This document shows positions 26,027-34,327 of a DNA stretch of 64,000 nucleotides, piece by piece. The position numbers and the translations under genes are program-made. The stretch is taken from positions 186,001 to 250,000 of the forward strand of contig JBCBBH010000005.1 of the NCBI GenBank assembly GCA_038531945.1. The letters are read 5' to 3'. The notes beneath the pieces are model-generated. The model ran no database searches, was not told the DNA's origin, and was given only the letters and a program-made list of their open reading frames with translations. How positions within the stretch are numbered: position 1 is the stretch's first letter; every line of letters begins with the position of its first letter. This stretch comes from CALBPI01 sp038531945 (GTDB lineage Bacteria > Pseudomonadota > Gammaproteobacteria > Steroidobacterales > Woeseiaceae).

Positions 26027-26920
26027 ATGAGCGCGAAACAACAACAATTGACCGAGATGCGAAACGGCACAGGCTTTATCGCGGCTCTGGATCAAAGCGG
26101 CGGCAGCACGCCCAAAGCGCTGGGGCTGTATGGCATCAGCTCGGATGCGTGGTCCAGCGATGACGAGATGTTTGGCTTGGTGCACCAAATGCGCACCCGG
26201 ATCATCACCAGCCCGTCTTTCGATGGGGACAGAATCCTGGCGGCGATCCTTTTCGAGAACACCATGGATCGAGACATCGACGGCGTGCCAACGGCGACTT
26301 ATCTTTGGAACGAAAAATCGATCGTGCCGATTTTGAAAGTGGATAAGGGACTGGCGGATGAGGCGAATGGTGTTCAGTTGATGAAGCCAATGCCGGAGTT
26401 GGATGCGCTTTTGCACAAGGCCAACGAAAAAGGCATTTTCGGCACCAAGATGCGTTCCGTGATCAAGCACGCGGATGCTGGTGGCATCGAGGCGATCGTC
26501 GCGCAGCAGTTCGAAGTCGGGAAGCAGATCATCGCCGCCGGGCTGGTGCCGATTATCGAGCCGGAGGTTGATATTCACTGCCCGGACAAGGAGGCCGCAG
26601 AATCGCTGCTGAATGCTTCCATCATGAAACACCTGGATACGCTTGGCGACGATGATCTTGTGATGCTGAAGCTCACGTTACCCGAAGCGGACAATCTGTA
26701 CGGCGACTGTGTCGCCCACGACCGCGTACTGAAGGTGGTGGCACTATCGGGTGGTTACAGCCGCGAGGAGGCAAACCGCAGGCTCGCACAGCAACCCGGC
26801 ATGATTGCGAGCTTCTCGCGCGCCCTGTCCGAGGGATTGTCGGCACAGCAGACGGATGATGAATTCAATGCAACGCTGGATGCCTCTATCGACGCTATCG
26901 TTACGGCATCGCGTACCTGA
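26027..26920 (+). CDS. Class I fructose-bisphosphate aldolase
   Basis: 297 residues from ATG 26027 after TTGGGGGAAC. It matches the short Staphylococcus-type class I aldolase along its length: GTGFIAALDQSGGSTPKAL, TRIITSPSF, GIFGTKMRS, GLVPIIEPEVDI, LMLKLTLPE-like VMLKLTLPEADN (likely Schiff-base Lys) and SGGYSREEAN. It cleaves fructose-1,6-bisphosphate without a metal. Class II enzymes are the usual form in gammaproteobacteria, so this may be an extra or replacement enzyme. It is monocistronic; the GNAT gene converges 2 bp away. Confidence 0.93.
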   Translation: MSAKQQQLTEMRNGTGFIAALDQSGGSTPKALGLYGISSDAWSSDDEMFGLVHQMRTRIITSPSFDGDRILAAILFENTMDRDIDGVPTATYLWNEKSIVPILKVDKGLADEANGVQLMKPMPELDALLHKANEKGIFGTKMRSVIKHADAGGIEAIVAQQFEVGKQIIAAGLVPIIEPEVDIHCPDKEAAESLLNASIMKHLDTLGDDDLVMLKLTLPEADNLYGDCVAHDRVLKVVALSGGYSREEANRRLAQQPGMIASFSRALSEGLSAQQTDDEFNATLDASIDAIVTASRT

Positions 26921-26922
26921 AG

Positions 26923-27918
26923 TCACATGTCGGGCGGCCAGAGCATGATCTGGCCGTCCGGCATTGATCGTGGGTTGTCTTCCAGACGAGCGGCACTGAC
27001 AACAATGTCGGAAGTTCGAGCGTTGTTGCGATGAGCGCTGACTGGCGCGACAACATTAACGAAGTGCGTCTCGTGACGGAACATCAGCGCATTTCTCAGT
27101 GTTTTCCAAAGGCGCTGGCCGTTCGAGCTAGCCAACCGCTGTGTCACTGACACATAACCGAATCTCGATGGATCGAAGCGACGACGACCGGGTGCGAAGC
27201 GCGACATCAAGTGCCGGTCGATCCAGCCGAGCATGCCGCTGAGTGGCGTCAGGTCGAGCACCGTCACGTGGTGACAGCAAGCGATCCATTCGCGACCGTC
27301 CTTGACCAACATCCAGCACCCTGACGGAGGACTTTCGAGTCGCCAGTGAGCCTTATCCGCAATCTCCTGCCAACGCGCTGCCAGCTCCGGTGTCGGTTGG
27401 TCCAGCTCCACCGCAGACTTGTCGGCGGTCAGCCATTGTTGGTATTCGAGCCGGGTGCTCAGCGCGCCGATTTCGGTGTGGCCGGATCGCTTCAGCAGCC
27501 TGCGTGCAGCGGTGTTGTCGGCTGCTATGCAACCCCAGCTCAAACCGGGTTTACCGGCCGTCGCACTGCGCGCTCGCATCCAGTGTTTCGCGGATTGCAC
27601 CAGCCGTTGGCTGACGCCGTCGCCGCGATACTCAGGATCCACGCACAGCATGCCCCGATAAAAGCCGCAGTGCGGCGTTTGCCCGACACGCATGGAATGT
27701 TCATTCAGAACATATGTGCCGACAGTCTTGCCCTTGTGCTCTGCGGTCAGGAAGACCGGTTGCTCCAATCTATCCAGTTGTTCGCGTAGGTTCAGGCGTC
27801 GATAGTGGCGTCGACCACTGACGAATGCAGTGCCGCTGACGAGGTTTACGAAGCCCTCGGTGGGATTGCGCTGCAGACAGATACTCTGTGATCCATCCTG
27901 CCAAAGCACATCGGTCAT
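26923..27918 (-). CDS. GNAT-like acetyltransferase paired with ATP-grasp protein
   Basis: 331 residues. The N-terminal half (about 45-155) looks like a GNAT fold: GKTVGTYVLNEHS, then the acetyl-CoA loop region MLCVDPEYRGDGVSQRLV and AADNTAARRLLKRSGHTEIG. The C-terminal half (165-331) is not recognised and may be a second degenerate GNAT domain. Its ATG lies in a four-base overlap with the ATP-grasp stop, so the two are translationally coupled and probably act in one pathway. Substrate unknown. Confidence 0.7.
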   Translation of the reverse strand: MTDVLWQDGSQSICLQRNPTEGFVNLVSGTAFVSGRRHYRRLNLREQLDRLEQPVFLTAEHKGKTVGTYVLNEHSMRVGQTPHCGFYRGMLCVDPEYRGDGVSQRLVQSAKHWMRARSATAGKPGLSWGCIAADNTAARRLLKRSGHTEIGALSTRLEYQQWLTADKSAVELDQPTPELAARWQEIADKAHWRLESPPSGCWMLVKDGREWIACCHHVTVLDLTPLSGMLGWIDRHLMSRFAPGRRRFDPSRFGYVSVTQRLASSNGQRLWKTLRNALMFRHETHFVNVVAPVSAHRNNARTSDIVVSAARLEDNPRSMPDGQIMLWPPDM

Positions 27919-29045
27919 TCAGGGCGCCACTCGATGTCAAGCGCAAGCACTTCCGCAAACGTCTTGCGCGCACGAATGGCACGCCACACGATCGGCCACG
28001 TCGAGAACGTTGCCAACGGCATCACCAGCGGGTCTCGTCGTGACCACGTGACGTCGCGCGCTGACCGGATCGCTCGGCCGACACGGCGCCTTTCCTCGGG
28101 TCGACCGATAACGCTGAACCAGTGAGTCCAGTGTGACCAGAATTCCTGCATTCGTCGATGGTCCCGGTAAACGGTATTCGTTCTTTGGGTGTCCTCCTGG
28201 ATCGCGTGAACGAGGGCCTGTGGCGTGACAAAGTGGATTCCACTGGTTGCTCGCGGGTTGCATTCGATCGCGCGGGCGGTGCCGTGTTCGGAGTCGAGGA
28301 TAAAGTCGAAAGACAGCATGCCGGTGTAGCGGGTCTGACGGATGAATTGCGTCACCCATGAGCGCACGGATGATTGCTCGATTCGCTCGAAGCTCACGGC
28401 GACGCTGCCGTGACGCGTGTGTGCACGGTAGGTCACGAGAATTTCGCAGCGACCGTTTTGAGCCACGCAGAACGCACTGACCTCGTGTCCCTCTAATCTT
28501 CGCTGCACCAGCAGATCGATCCGGTCGGGAGGCAAGGGCTCACCAGCGCTGTGAAGCGTCACGTTTCTCCCGGAGCAACTGAACTCGGGTTTGATCACGT
28601 AGTCCTCGCGCGACAACGCTGCGGCGCGATCGGTACCCAGTCGGTACGTCTCTGGAACAGCGAGGTCGCCTCGCTGCGCCGTTTCGATAAATCGCAGCTT
28701 GGAGTGTAACGCGATGACCTGGTCCGGCTCGCCACAGAACACGGGTACCGCAAGGTGTGCCTTCAAGCGGCTCACCCACGGTGTCTCTTCCGATACAGGA
28801 ATGACCTGGCTGACGTTGTAACGCTCGACCAGTGCTGCGACGTCTTCCAGGAACTGTGTGGGGGAACGTTGCGGTGCGGTGACCTTGTGAACCCGAGCAA
28901 CGGCCAACGACGTGCGTGCCATGTTCAACCAGAACGGATCGGCAACGATCACCCGCCAGCCGGCAGCGCGGTAAGCTCGTGCCAGGTCGATCGCAGGCGG
29001 CAATCGACCGAGCGTCAGCAATACTGTGGGGCGCGTTGACGACAT
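27915..29045 (-). CDS. ATP-grasp ligase-like protein
   Basis: 376 residues. An N-terminal Rossmann-like preATP-grasp part (TVLLTLGRLPPAIDLARAY) is followed by an ATP-grasp core with SKLRFIETAQ, YVIKPEFSCSGRNV (ATP-binding Lys), LVQRRLEGHEVSAFC and the metal-binding end FDFILDSEHGTARAIECNPRATSG. Such enzymes join a carboxylate to an amine or thiol through an acyl phosphate. Substrates cannot be inferred. Basic C-terminal tail from residue 300. Coupled to the GNAT gene downstream and divergent from the P450-crtD operon. Confidence 0.82.
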   Translation of the reverse strand: MSSTRPTVLLTLGRLPPAIDLARAYRAAGWRVIVADPFWLNMARTSLAVARVHKVTAPQRSPTQFLEDVAALVERYNVSQVIPVSEETPWVSRLKAHLAVPVFCGEPDQVIALHSKLRFIETAQRGDLAVPETYRLGTDRAAALSREDYVIKPEFSCSGRNVTLHSAGEPLPPDRIDLLVQRRLEGHEVSAFCVAQNGRCEILVTYRAHTRHGSVAVSFERIEQSSVRSWVTQFIRQTRYTGMLSFDFILDSEHGTARAIECNPRATSGIHFVTPQALVHAIQEDTQRTNTVYRDHRRMQEFWSHWTHWFSVIGRPEERRRVGRAIRSARDVTWSRRDPLVMPLATFSTWPIVWRAIRARKTFAEVLALDIEWRPE

Positions 29046-29052
29046 CCCGCCA

Positions 29053-29090
29053 AGTATATGCGAGCGGCGCGATCACCGGGGTCGTATACT
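29053..29090. promoter_or_regulatory. Divergent -10-like elements between ATP-grasp and P450 genes
   Basis: AGTATA at 29053-29058 reads TATACT on the - strand, and TATACT lies at 29085-29090 on the + strand, forming a 6-bp inverted repeat with a 26-bp spacer. Each could be a -10 element. No -35 is visible for the + copy. The - copy would give an almost leaderless ATP-grasp mRNA. Confidence 0.35.
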
Positions 29091-29166
29091 AGACAGCGAA
29101 ACAGACCGTCGTCACGGGGAAACGTCGATCGTCAGCGCTCTCTACAAACCACCTGCGCCACAACCA

Positions 29167-30501
29167 ATGACACCACTCCGTTCACTGTGGCGAGTCATCC
29201 GGCAAGGTGACGGAGATCTCCTGTCGCTGGTGCCGCAGGATGCCTACCACAAACCACTGACGCATCTTGGGTACTCGCGCCGCTCGATTTTGCTGATCAA
29301 CGATCCCAGCCTTGCACGCGATGTCATGACCGATCCGCTCGAGATCTTTCCCAAGAACGATCTGATGGTCGGTGCCCTGGCGCCTCTGGTCGGTGATTCC
29401 ATTTTTGTGTCCAGTGGCGCGCGCTGGCGGCGTCAGCGCGCGATGGTCGATCCGGCGTTTTCTCACATGCGCATCAACCGGGCGTTCGGCGCGATGCGCG
29501 CTGCCGTGGACGACTACACGGTTCAGTTGGATCGACATGCTAAGGATGGCACGAGCCTGTCGCTGGACTTTGCGATGAGCGAACTGACTGCCGACATCAT
29601 ATGCAGGACGATTTTCTCAACACCGCTCGCCGGCGCTGTGGCGCGGGAAGTTTTCGAGTCTTTCGGCGAATTTGAAGAGCAGGTGGCCAGCGTGAATCTC
29701 GGTCAGTTGATCTTTGGAAAACCATGGGCAGACGTGCGCCAGCCACCGCAGGTATTAGCCGCTTGTGAGCGAATACGTCGACAAATTGGTCAACTTCTCG
29801 ATCCGAGAATGGCCGATCTGACGGCGCACGACGACATCGTTGCGGCGATCGCAACAACCACCGATGCGGACAGCGGCGAGCGCTTTACCCGCGAGGAACT
29901 GATCGATCAGATCGGTGTGTTTTTTCTGGCTGGTCATGAGACCACCGCCAGTGTTTTGACCTGGGTGTTTTTCATCCTGTCGATGCGGCCTGACATCGCC
30001 GAGCTCATTCGATCGGAAATCGACGAAGTTGTCGGGGAGCGTGATATCTCTTTTGCGGATGTTAAGCAACTGTCGATCATCCGCAGCGTATTTCGCGAAA
30101 CCTTGCGGCTGTATCCGCCAATCACCTTTATTCCAAGAGTCGCCGCTGAAGCGACAACCATTGGCGGTGTACGGGTGAAGCGAGGCGCCATGCTGATGCT
30201 GTCACCGTGGACCGCGCATCGGAACGATGCGCTGTGGCGCGATGCTGCCCTGTTCGATCCCTTTCGGTTTCACGCGGACAGCGAGCGGGAGGATGAAGGC
30301 GTCTTCATGTCGTTCGGATTGGGCCCCCGGGTTTGTGTGGGTGCGGCGTTCGCGACGATCGAGAGCGCATTGATCATCGCGGCGTTGGTGCGCCGCTACG
30401 AATTTCAGGTCGAGCGTGCTGAAGCCGTTCGTCCGGTCGCTCGGTTGACGACACGGCCTGCAGAGGAGATCCGTGTGAGGGTCAAGGTGCGAGATGGCTG
30501 A
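29167..30501 (+). CDS. Cytochrome P450
   Basis: 444 residues from the first ATG after the likely promoter. P450 landmarks: I-helix AGHETTASVLTW, K-helix E-x-x-R in FRETLRLYPPI, and the heme loop FGLGPRVCVGAAF with the ligand Cys near residue 390. No membrane anchor. The in-frame stretch just upstream (29131-29166) encodes SALYKPPAPQP, a P-rich N-terminus usual in such P450s, so the real start may be an ATC at 29128 seven bases after GGGGA; no ATG, GTG or TTG is well placed. The stop overlaps crtD by 8 bp, implying carotenoid oxidation. Confidence 0.88.
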   Translation: MTPLRSLWRVIRQGDGDLLSLVPQDAYHKPLTHLGYSRRSILLINDPSLARDVMTDPLEIFPKNDLMVGALAPLVGDSIFVSSGARWRRQRAMVDPAFSHMRINRAFGAMRAAVDDYTVQLDRHAKDGTSLSLDFAMSELTADIICRTIFSTPLAGAVAREVFESFGEFEEQVASVNLGQLIFGKPWADVRQPPQVLAACERIRRQIGQLLDPRMADLTAHDDIVAAIATTTDADSGERFTREELIDQIGVFFLAGHETTASVLTWVFFILSMRPDIAELIRSEIDEVVGERDISFADVKQLSIIRSVFRETLRLYPPITFIPRVAAEATTIGGVRVKRGAMLMLSPWTAHRNDALWRDAALFDPFRFHADSEREDEGVFMSFGLGPRVCVGAAFATIESALIIAALVRRYEFQVERAEAVRPVARLTTRPAEEIRVRVKVRDG

Positions 30502-31978
30502 GCCACACGTTATCGTTGTCGGCGCCGGTATCGGTGGCCTCGCCAGTGCTTTCGACCTGGCTCACCGTGGCGTCAAGGTGACGGTGCTGGAGCAGCACGA
30601 TGCGCCTGGCGGCAAGATGCGTCAAATTGAGGTCAACGGTCGAGGGATCGATTCCGGACCGACCGTCTTCACGATGCGATGGATTTTCGAGGATCTTTTT
30701 TCGGAAGCGGGTCTCGTACTTGACGATCATCTGACACTTCAAGCATCCGAGTTGTTAGCGAGACATGCTTGGCCTGATGGCAGCCAGCTCGATCTGTTTT
30801 CGGATGTCGAACGCAGTCAGGCAGCGATCGAAGCATTCGCCGGCGCTGAGGACGCGGATCGTTACGGCGAATTTGCGGCAGCTTCTCATGACATTTTCAG
30901 AACGCTCGATCTTCCGTTCATGCGTTCACAACGACCATCGCCTCCGGCGCTGGCTGGGCGGGTCGGAATTCGGGGTATCCCTGATTTACTGGCGACGAAA
31001 CCTTTTGTGTCATTGTGGGACGATCTGCAAAAGCGATTCACCGACCATCGGCTGACTCAGTTGTTTGCCCGCTACAGCACTTACTGTGGATCATCGCCGT
31101 TTCGAGCACCCGCCACCTTGCAGTTGATTGCGCATGCCGAGCGCGCGGGTGTGTGGTACGTCGACGGCGGTATGCAAGCGTTGGCGAGGACGCTGAGCGA
31201 GCGGATTGAGGTGGCCGGCGGGACGGTCCGTTGTCGTGCTCCTGTGCGCCAGCTCCTGCACTATGGTGACAAAATCACAGGCGTTACGCTGGCCGACGGC
31301 GAGGTGCTGATGGCCGACGCCGTGGTTTTCAATGGCGATACGGCGGCACTCGCGAATGGCCTTCTTGGCAAACCTTTGCAAAAGGCAGTACCGAAGTTAC
31401 CGAAGGATCGACGATCGTTGTCCGCGATCACGTGGAGCATGGTGGCGCGCGTTAGCGGCTTCCCGTTGACGCATCACACGGTGCTGTTCGGGTCGGATTA
31501 CCGACAGGAGTTTGACGCGATTTTCGAGCGCCAGCAGGTGTCGGATTCGCCGACGCTGTATCTGTGCTCGCAGGATCGACACGATACCGCTGAATCGGCC
31601 TGGGAAGAGGAGCGGGTGTTCTGTCTGATCAATGCGCCAGCAAGGATATTGTCTGAATCCGAGCTCTCCAGAGCTGAGGACGCAATGCTCAATCAGTGCG
31701 CTTCTCAGGGGCTGGTCTTGGAGCATGCACCGACAGACTGCGTTCGAACTGCGCCAGGAGATTTTGCGAAACTGTTTCCGGCGACAGACGGGGCGTTGTA
31801 TGGGCGACCGACGCACGGTTGGATGGGTTCGTTTTCTCGACCGGGAGCACGTGCTCGAATCAAGGGGCTCTATCTGGCAGGTGGCAGCGTACACCCCGGT
31901 GCGGGTGTGCCCATGGTCGCGATGTCCGGACGTCTTGCGGCGGCGTGTCTTCGCTACGACCTCAAACTCGATCACTGA
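30494..31978 (+). CDS. crtD: CrtD-like carotenoid 3,4-desaturase
   Basis: 494 residues, FAD Rossmann motif VIVVGAGIGGLASAFDLA (residues 6-23) and EQHDAPGGKMRQ. The segment DSGPTVFTMRWIFEDLFSEAG and LARHAWPDGSQLDLFSD match hydroxyneurosporene/methoxyneurosporene desaturases (CrtD) better than phytoene desaturase. The C-terminal carotenoid FAD motif GLYLAGGSVHPGAGVPM is present. It would desaturate 1-hydroxy-carotenoids at the membrane. Overlapping the P450 gene by 8 bp suggests a joint modification step. No crtC, crtB or crtE is in the window. Confidence 0.8.
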   Translation: MAEPHVIVVGAGIGGLASAFDLAHRGVKVTVLEQHDAPGGKMRQIEVNGRGIDSGPTVFTMRWIFEDLFSEAGLVLDDHLTLQASELLARHAWPDGSQLDLFSDVERSQAAIEAFAGAEDADRYGEFAAASHDIFRTLDLPFMRSQRPSPPALAGRVGIRGIPDLLATKPFVSLWDDLQKRFTDHRLTQLFARYSTYCGSSPFRAPATLQLIAHAERAGVWYVDGGMQALARTLSERIEVAGGTVRCRAPVRQLLHYGDKITGVTLADGEVLMADAVVFNGDTAALANGLLGKPLQKAVPKLPKDRRSLSAITWSMVARVSGFPLTHHTVLFGSDYRQEFDAIFERQQVSDSPTLYLCSQDRHDTAESAWEEERVFCLINAPARILSESELSRAEDAMLNQCASQGLVLEHAPTDCVRTAPGDFAKLFPATDGALYGRPTHGWMGSFSRPGARARIKGLYLAGGSVHPGAGVPMVAMSGRLAAACLRYDLKLDH

Positions 31979-31988
31979 CCGATTTCGA

Positions 31989-33521
31989 CTAGCTGGTGTG
32001 CTCCTGCATCTGGGCGTCGGGCAAAGTGCGCCCGGGTAGGTCAGGCACAACGTAGTCCAGCACCTTGGCCGACGAGACAACGCCGGGGAGTCCTGCGCCT
32101 GGATGCGTTCCAGCTCCGACCAGATAGAGATTCTCGAATTCCTCGCTGCGGTTGTGCGGACGAAACCACGCTGTTTGAGTCAGGATCGGCTGCAAGCCGA
32201 ACGCGGCGCCCTGTTCGGAATTCAAACGATGATTGAAGTCATCGGGTGTTAGCATGTGCGAGGTGGCGATGTGCGATTCGAGGTCAGGCATTACCGTCTC
32301 CGCCAAACTGGCAGCGATCGCCTTGCGATAAACTTCCGCCATTTGCGACCAGTCGACGCCGGATTTGACGTGCGGGACGGGCGATAAAACGTAGAACGCA
32401 TCGCACCCGTCCGGGGCCAGGGAGGGGTCTGTTGCAGTGGGTCGGTGTAGGTACAGGCTGAAGTCTTCAGCGAGGACCTTGTGGTCGAAAATGTCCTTCA
32501 GCAGCTGGCGGTAGCGAGGTCCCAGCAGGATCATATGGTGCGGCACGTCTTCGTAGCGCCGATCGGTCCCAAAGTACCAAACGAACAGACTCATCGAATA
32601 CTTTGCGCGCCGGAGTCGTTGGTCGGTCCAGCGGCGTTTTTTTGAGCGTGACAGCAAGCGTTTGTAGGTGCTAGCTGAATCAGCGTTCGACACGACAATG
32701 TCGGCCTCGATCGTCTCGCCACTGGCGAGCTCAACCCCGCAGGCTTTGCCGTCGCGCACGAGAATTTGCGCGACCTCTGCGTCGTAACGGAGTCGATTGC
32801 CCTGACCTTCAATCAAGTCGACGAGCCCATTGACGAGGCTACCCGTGCCCCCCATTGCGAAATGCACGCCGTGGCTGCGTTCGAGGTGCGCAATGAGGGT
32901 GTACACGGCGGTGGTCGTGAACGGGTTACCGCCAACCAGTAGTGGATGAAAGCTGAACACCATGCGCAATTTGGGGTGCTTGATGTAGCGGGCGACGAGG
33001 CTGTGGACGCTGCGATAGAACTGCACCCGGATGAGATCCGGAAGCACTTTCAACATGCTCCAGAACTTGTCGAAAGAGACGTGCAGCAGGTCCTCGAAGC
33101 CGACGTTATAGACCTTGCGGCTGGCGACCAGGAACTTCTCATAGCCCGCGACATCGTCTGGCGAGAATTTTCTGACTTCGTCGCGCATCGCTTCGTCGTC
33201 ACCGCTGTAGTCGAAATGGCTGCCGTCGTCGAAGCGAATTCGATAGAACGGATCGATCTCTCTGAGATCGATGTGATCGTGCATGTTTTTGTTGCACAGC
33301 GACCAGAGCTCTTCGAACAGGAAGGGTGCTGTGATGATGGTCGGACCGGCGTCAAAAACGAACCCGTCCTGGCGATAGACATAGGCGCGCCCGCCCGGCG
33401 CGTCGAGTTTTTCCAGCACGGTGACATCATAGCCGCGCGCGCCGAGTCGAACCGCAGCGGCCAATCCGCCGAATCCGCTTCCGATGACGATCGCTCGGTT
33501 CCCACTCATCATGTGTCTCAT
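31989..33521 (-). CDS. crtI: Phytoene desaturase CrtI
   Basis: 510 residues from ATG 33521 (MRHMMSGNRAIVIGSG); ATG codons at 33512 and 33509 are alternatives. FAD motif IVIGSGFGGLAAAVRL, EKLDAPGGRAY, FDAGPTIITAPFLFEELW and C-terminal NLYLVGAGTHPGAGLPGV are classic CrtI. It turns phytoene into neurosporene or lycopene. Convergent with crtD (10 bp between). A perfect palindrome lies just upstream and overlaps the likely -10. Confidence 0.92.
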   Translation of the reverse strand: MRHMMSGNRAIVIGSGFGGLAAAVRLGARGYDVTVLEKLDAPGGRAYVYRQDGFVFDAGPTIITAPFLFEELWSLCNKNMHDHIDLREIDPFYRIRFDDGSHFDYSGDDEAMRDEVRKFSPDDVAGYEKFLVASRKVYNVGFEDLLHVSFDKFWSMLKVLPDLIRVQFYRSVHSLVARYIKHPKLRMVFSFHPLLVGGNPFTTTAVYTLIAHLERSHGVHFAMGGTGSLVNGLVDLIEGQGNRLRYDAEVAQILVRDGKACGVELASGETIEADIVVSNADSASTYKRLLSRSKKRRWTDQRLRRAKYSMSLFVWYFGTDRRYEDVPHHMILLGPRYRQLLKDIFDHKVLAEDFSLYLHRPTATDPSLAPDGCDAFYVLSPVPHVKSGVDWSQMAEVYRKAIAASLAETVMPDLESHIATSHMLTPDDFNHRLNSEQGAAFGLQPILTQTAWFRPHNRSEEFENLYLVGAGTHPGAGLPGVVSSAKVLDYVVPDLPGRTLPDAQMQEHTS

Positions 33522-33527
33522 CTTGTT

Positions 33528-33540
33528 TACACTCAGTGTA
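33528..33540. promoter_or_regulatory. Perfect palindrome at the crtI promoter, candidate operator
   Basis: TACACTCAGTGTA is a perfect 13-bp palindrome centred on 33534. On the - strand TATACT (33545-33540) is a -10 candidate for crtI that touches the palindrome. On the + strand TATAAA (33542-33547) is next to it for the membrane-protein gene. No -35 is clear on either strand. Position fits a repressor or activator controlling both directions. Confidence 0.5.
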
Positions 33541-33580
33541 GTATAAACTGGACAGGAATCGGGTGCTTTCGGGAAGTTCG

Positions 33581-34318
33581 ATGGAAGCCATTGCAACCCT
33601 TTGGTTTCACAAGCTGGTTATTGCGCACATTGCCACCGGGACCGCAGGACTCATCACGTTGTGGGTGCCGATCGCGGGGCGTAAGGGCAGTGCGACACAC
33701 AAGATGTGGGGCAAGGTGTTTGCGTGGGCGCTGTTAGCAACCGGCAGCCTCGCGGTTCTCATTAGCCTGTGTACGCTCATCGCACCGCTGGCGACACACC
33801 CGCACAACGGTCCACCGTTTACTGACAATGCACCGCTGATTCGTGCGGTATTCGGCTGGATGATGTTGTATCTCGCAACCATGACGCTGGCGTTGGCATG
33901 GTATGGCCTTCAGTGCATTCGGTTTCGCCGGGATCACGCTTCGCACCGCAACACATTTGAAGTGGTTCTGCAGGGCCTGATGTTCCTCACCGCTGCTAAC
34001 TGTTTTGTGCAGGGCGTCATGCTTGGTCAGCCGCTACTCATGGGGATCTCGATCGTTGGTCTGACTGCTGGCGTGCTGAACCTGAGATTCATCTTCACCG
34101 ATCACCCGCCGCCGCACGAGTGGCAAATCCAGCACTCGCGCGGTTTGGTCGGCGCAGGGATCAGTGTCTACACCGCGTTCCTTGCGTTTGGCGCAGTCAA
34201 TTTGCTGCCGGCCTATGCGCTTAACCCGGCACTCTGGGCGCTACCGACGGTTTTGGGCGTGACGTATCTGCTCTACCACCAATATCGCATTACTCGGCGC
34301 CGCACAGCGATCGCCTGA
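33581..34318 (+). CDS. Multi-TM membrane protein, DUF2306-like
   Basis: 245 residues with about seven hydrophobic helices and no catalytic motif I know. The opening (HKLVIAHIATGTAGL) and the following KGSATHKMWGKVFAWAL resemble DUF2306-type predicted membrane proteins. Start ATG 33581 gives a short leader after the shared crtI control region. Divergent transcription from crtI hints at a link to pigments or membrane redox state, but this is only positional. Function unknown. Confidence 0.7.
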   Translation: MEAIATLWFHKLVIAHIATGTAGLITLWVPIAGRKGSATHKMWGKVFAWALLATGSLAVLISLCTLIAPLATHPHNGPPFTDNAPLIRAVFGWMMLYLATMTLALAWYGLQCIRFRRDHASHRNTFEVVLQGLMFLTAANCFVQGVMLGQPLLMGISIVGLTAGVLNLRFIFTDHPPPHEWQIQHSRGLVGAGISVYTAFLAFGAVNLLPAYALNPALWALPTVLGVTYLLYHQYRITRRRTAIA

Positions 34319-34327
34319 GCGAGCGTC

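Noticed and set aside
29026..29166. GTG at 29026 as P450 start
   Set aside because: It lies inside the ATP-grasp gene start and upstream of the -10-like TATACT; the encoded residues are not P450-like until near 29131.
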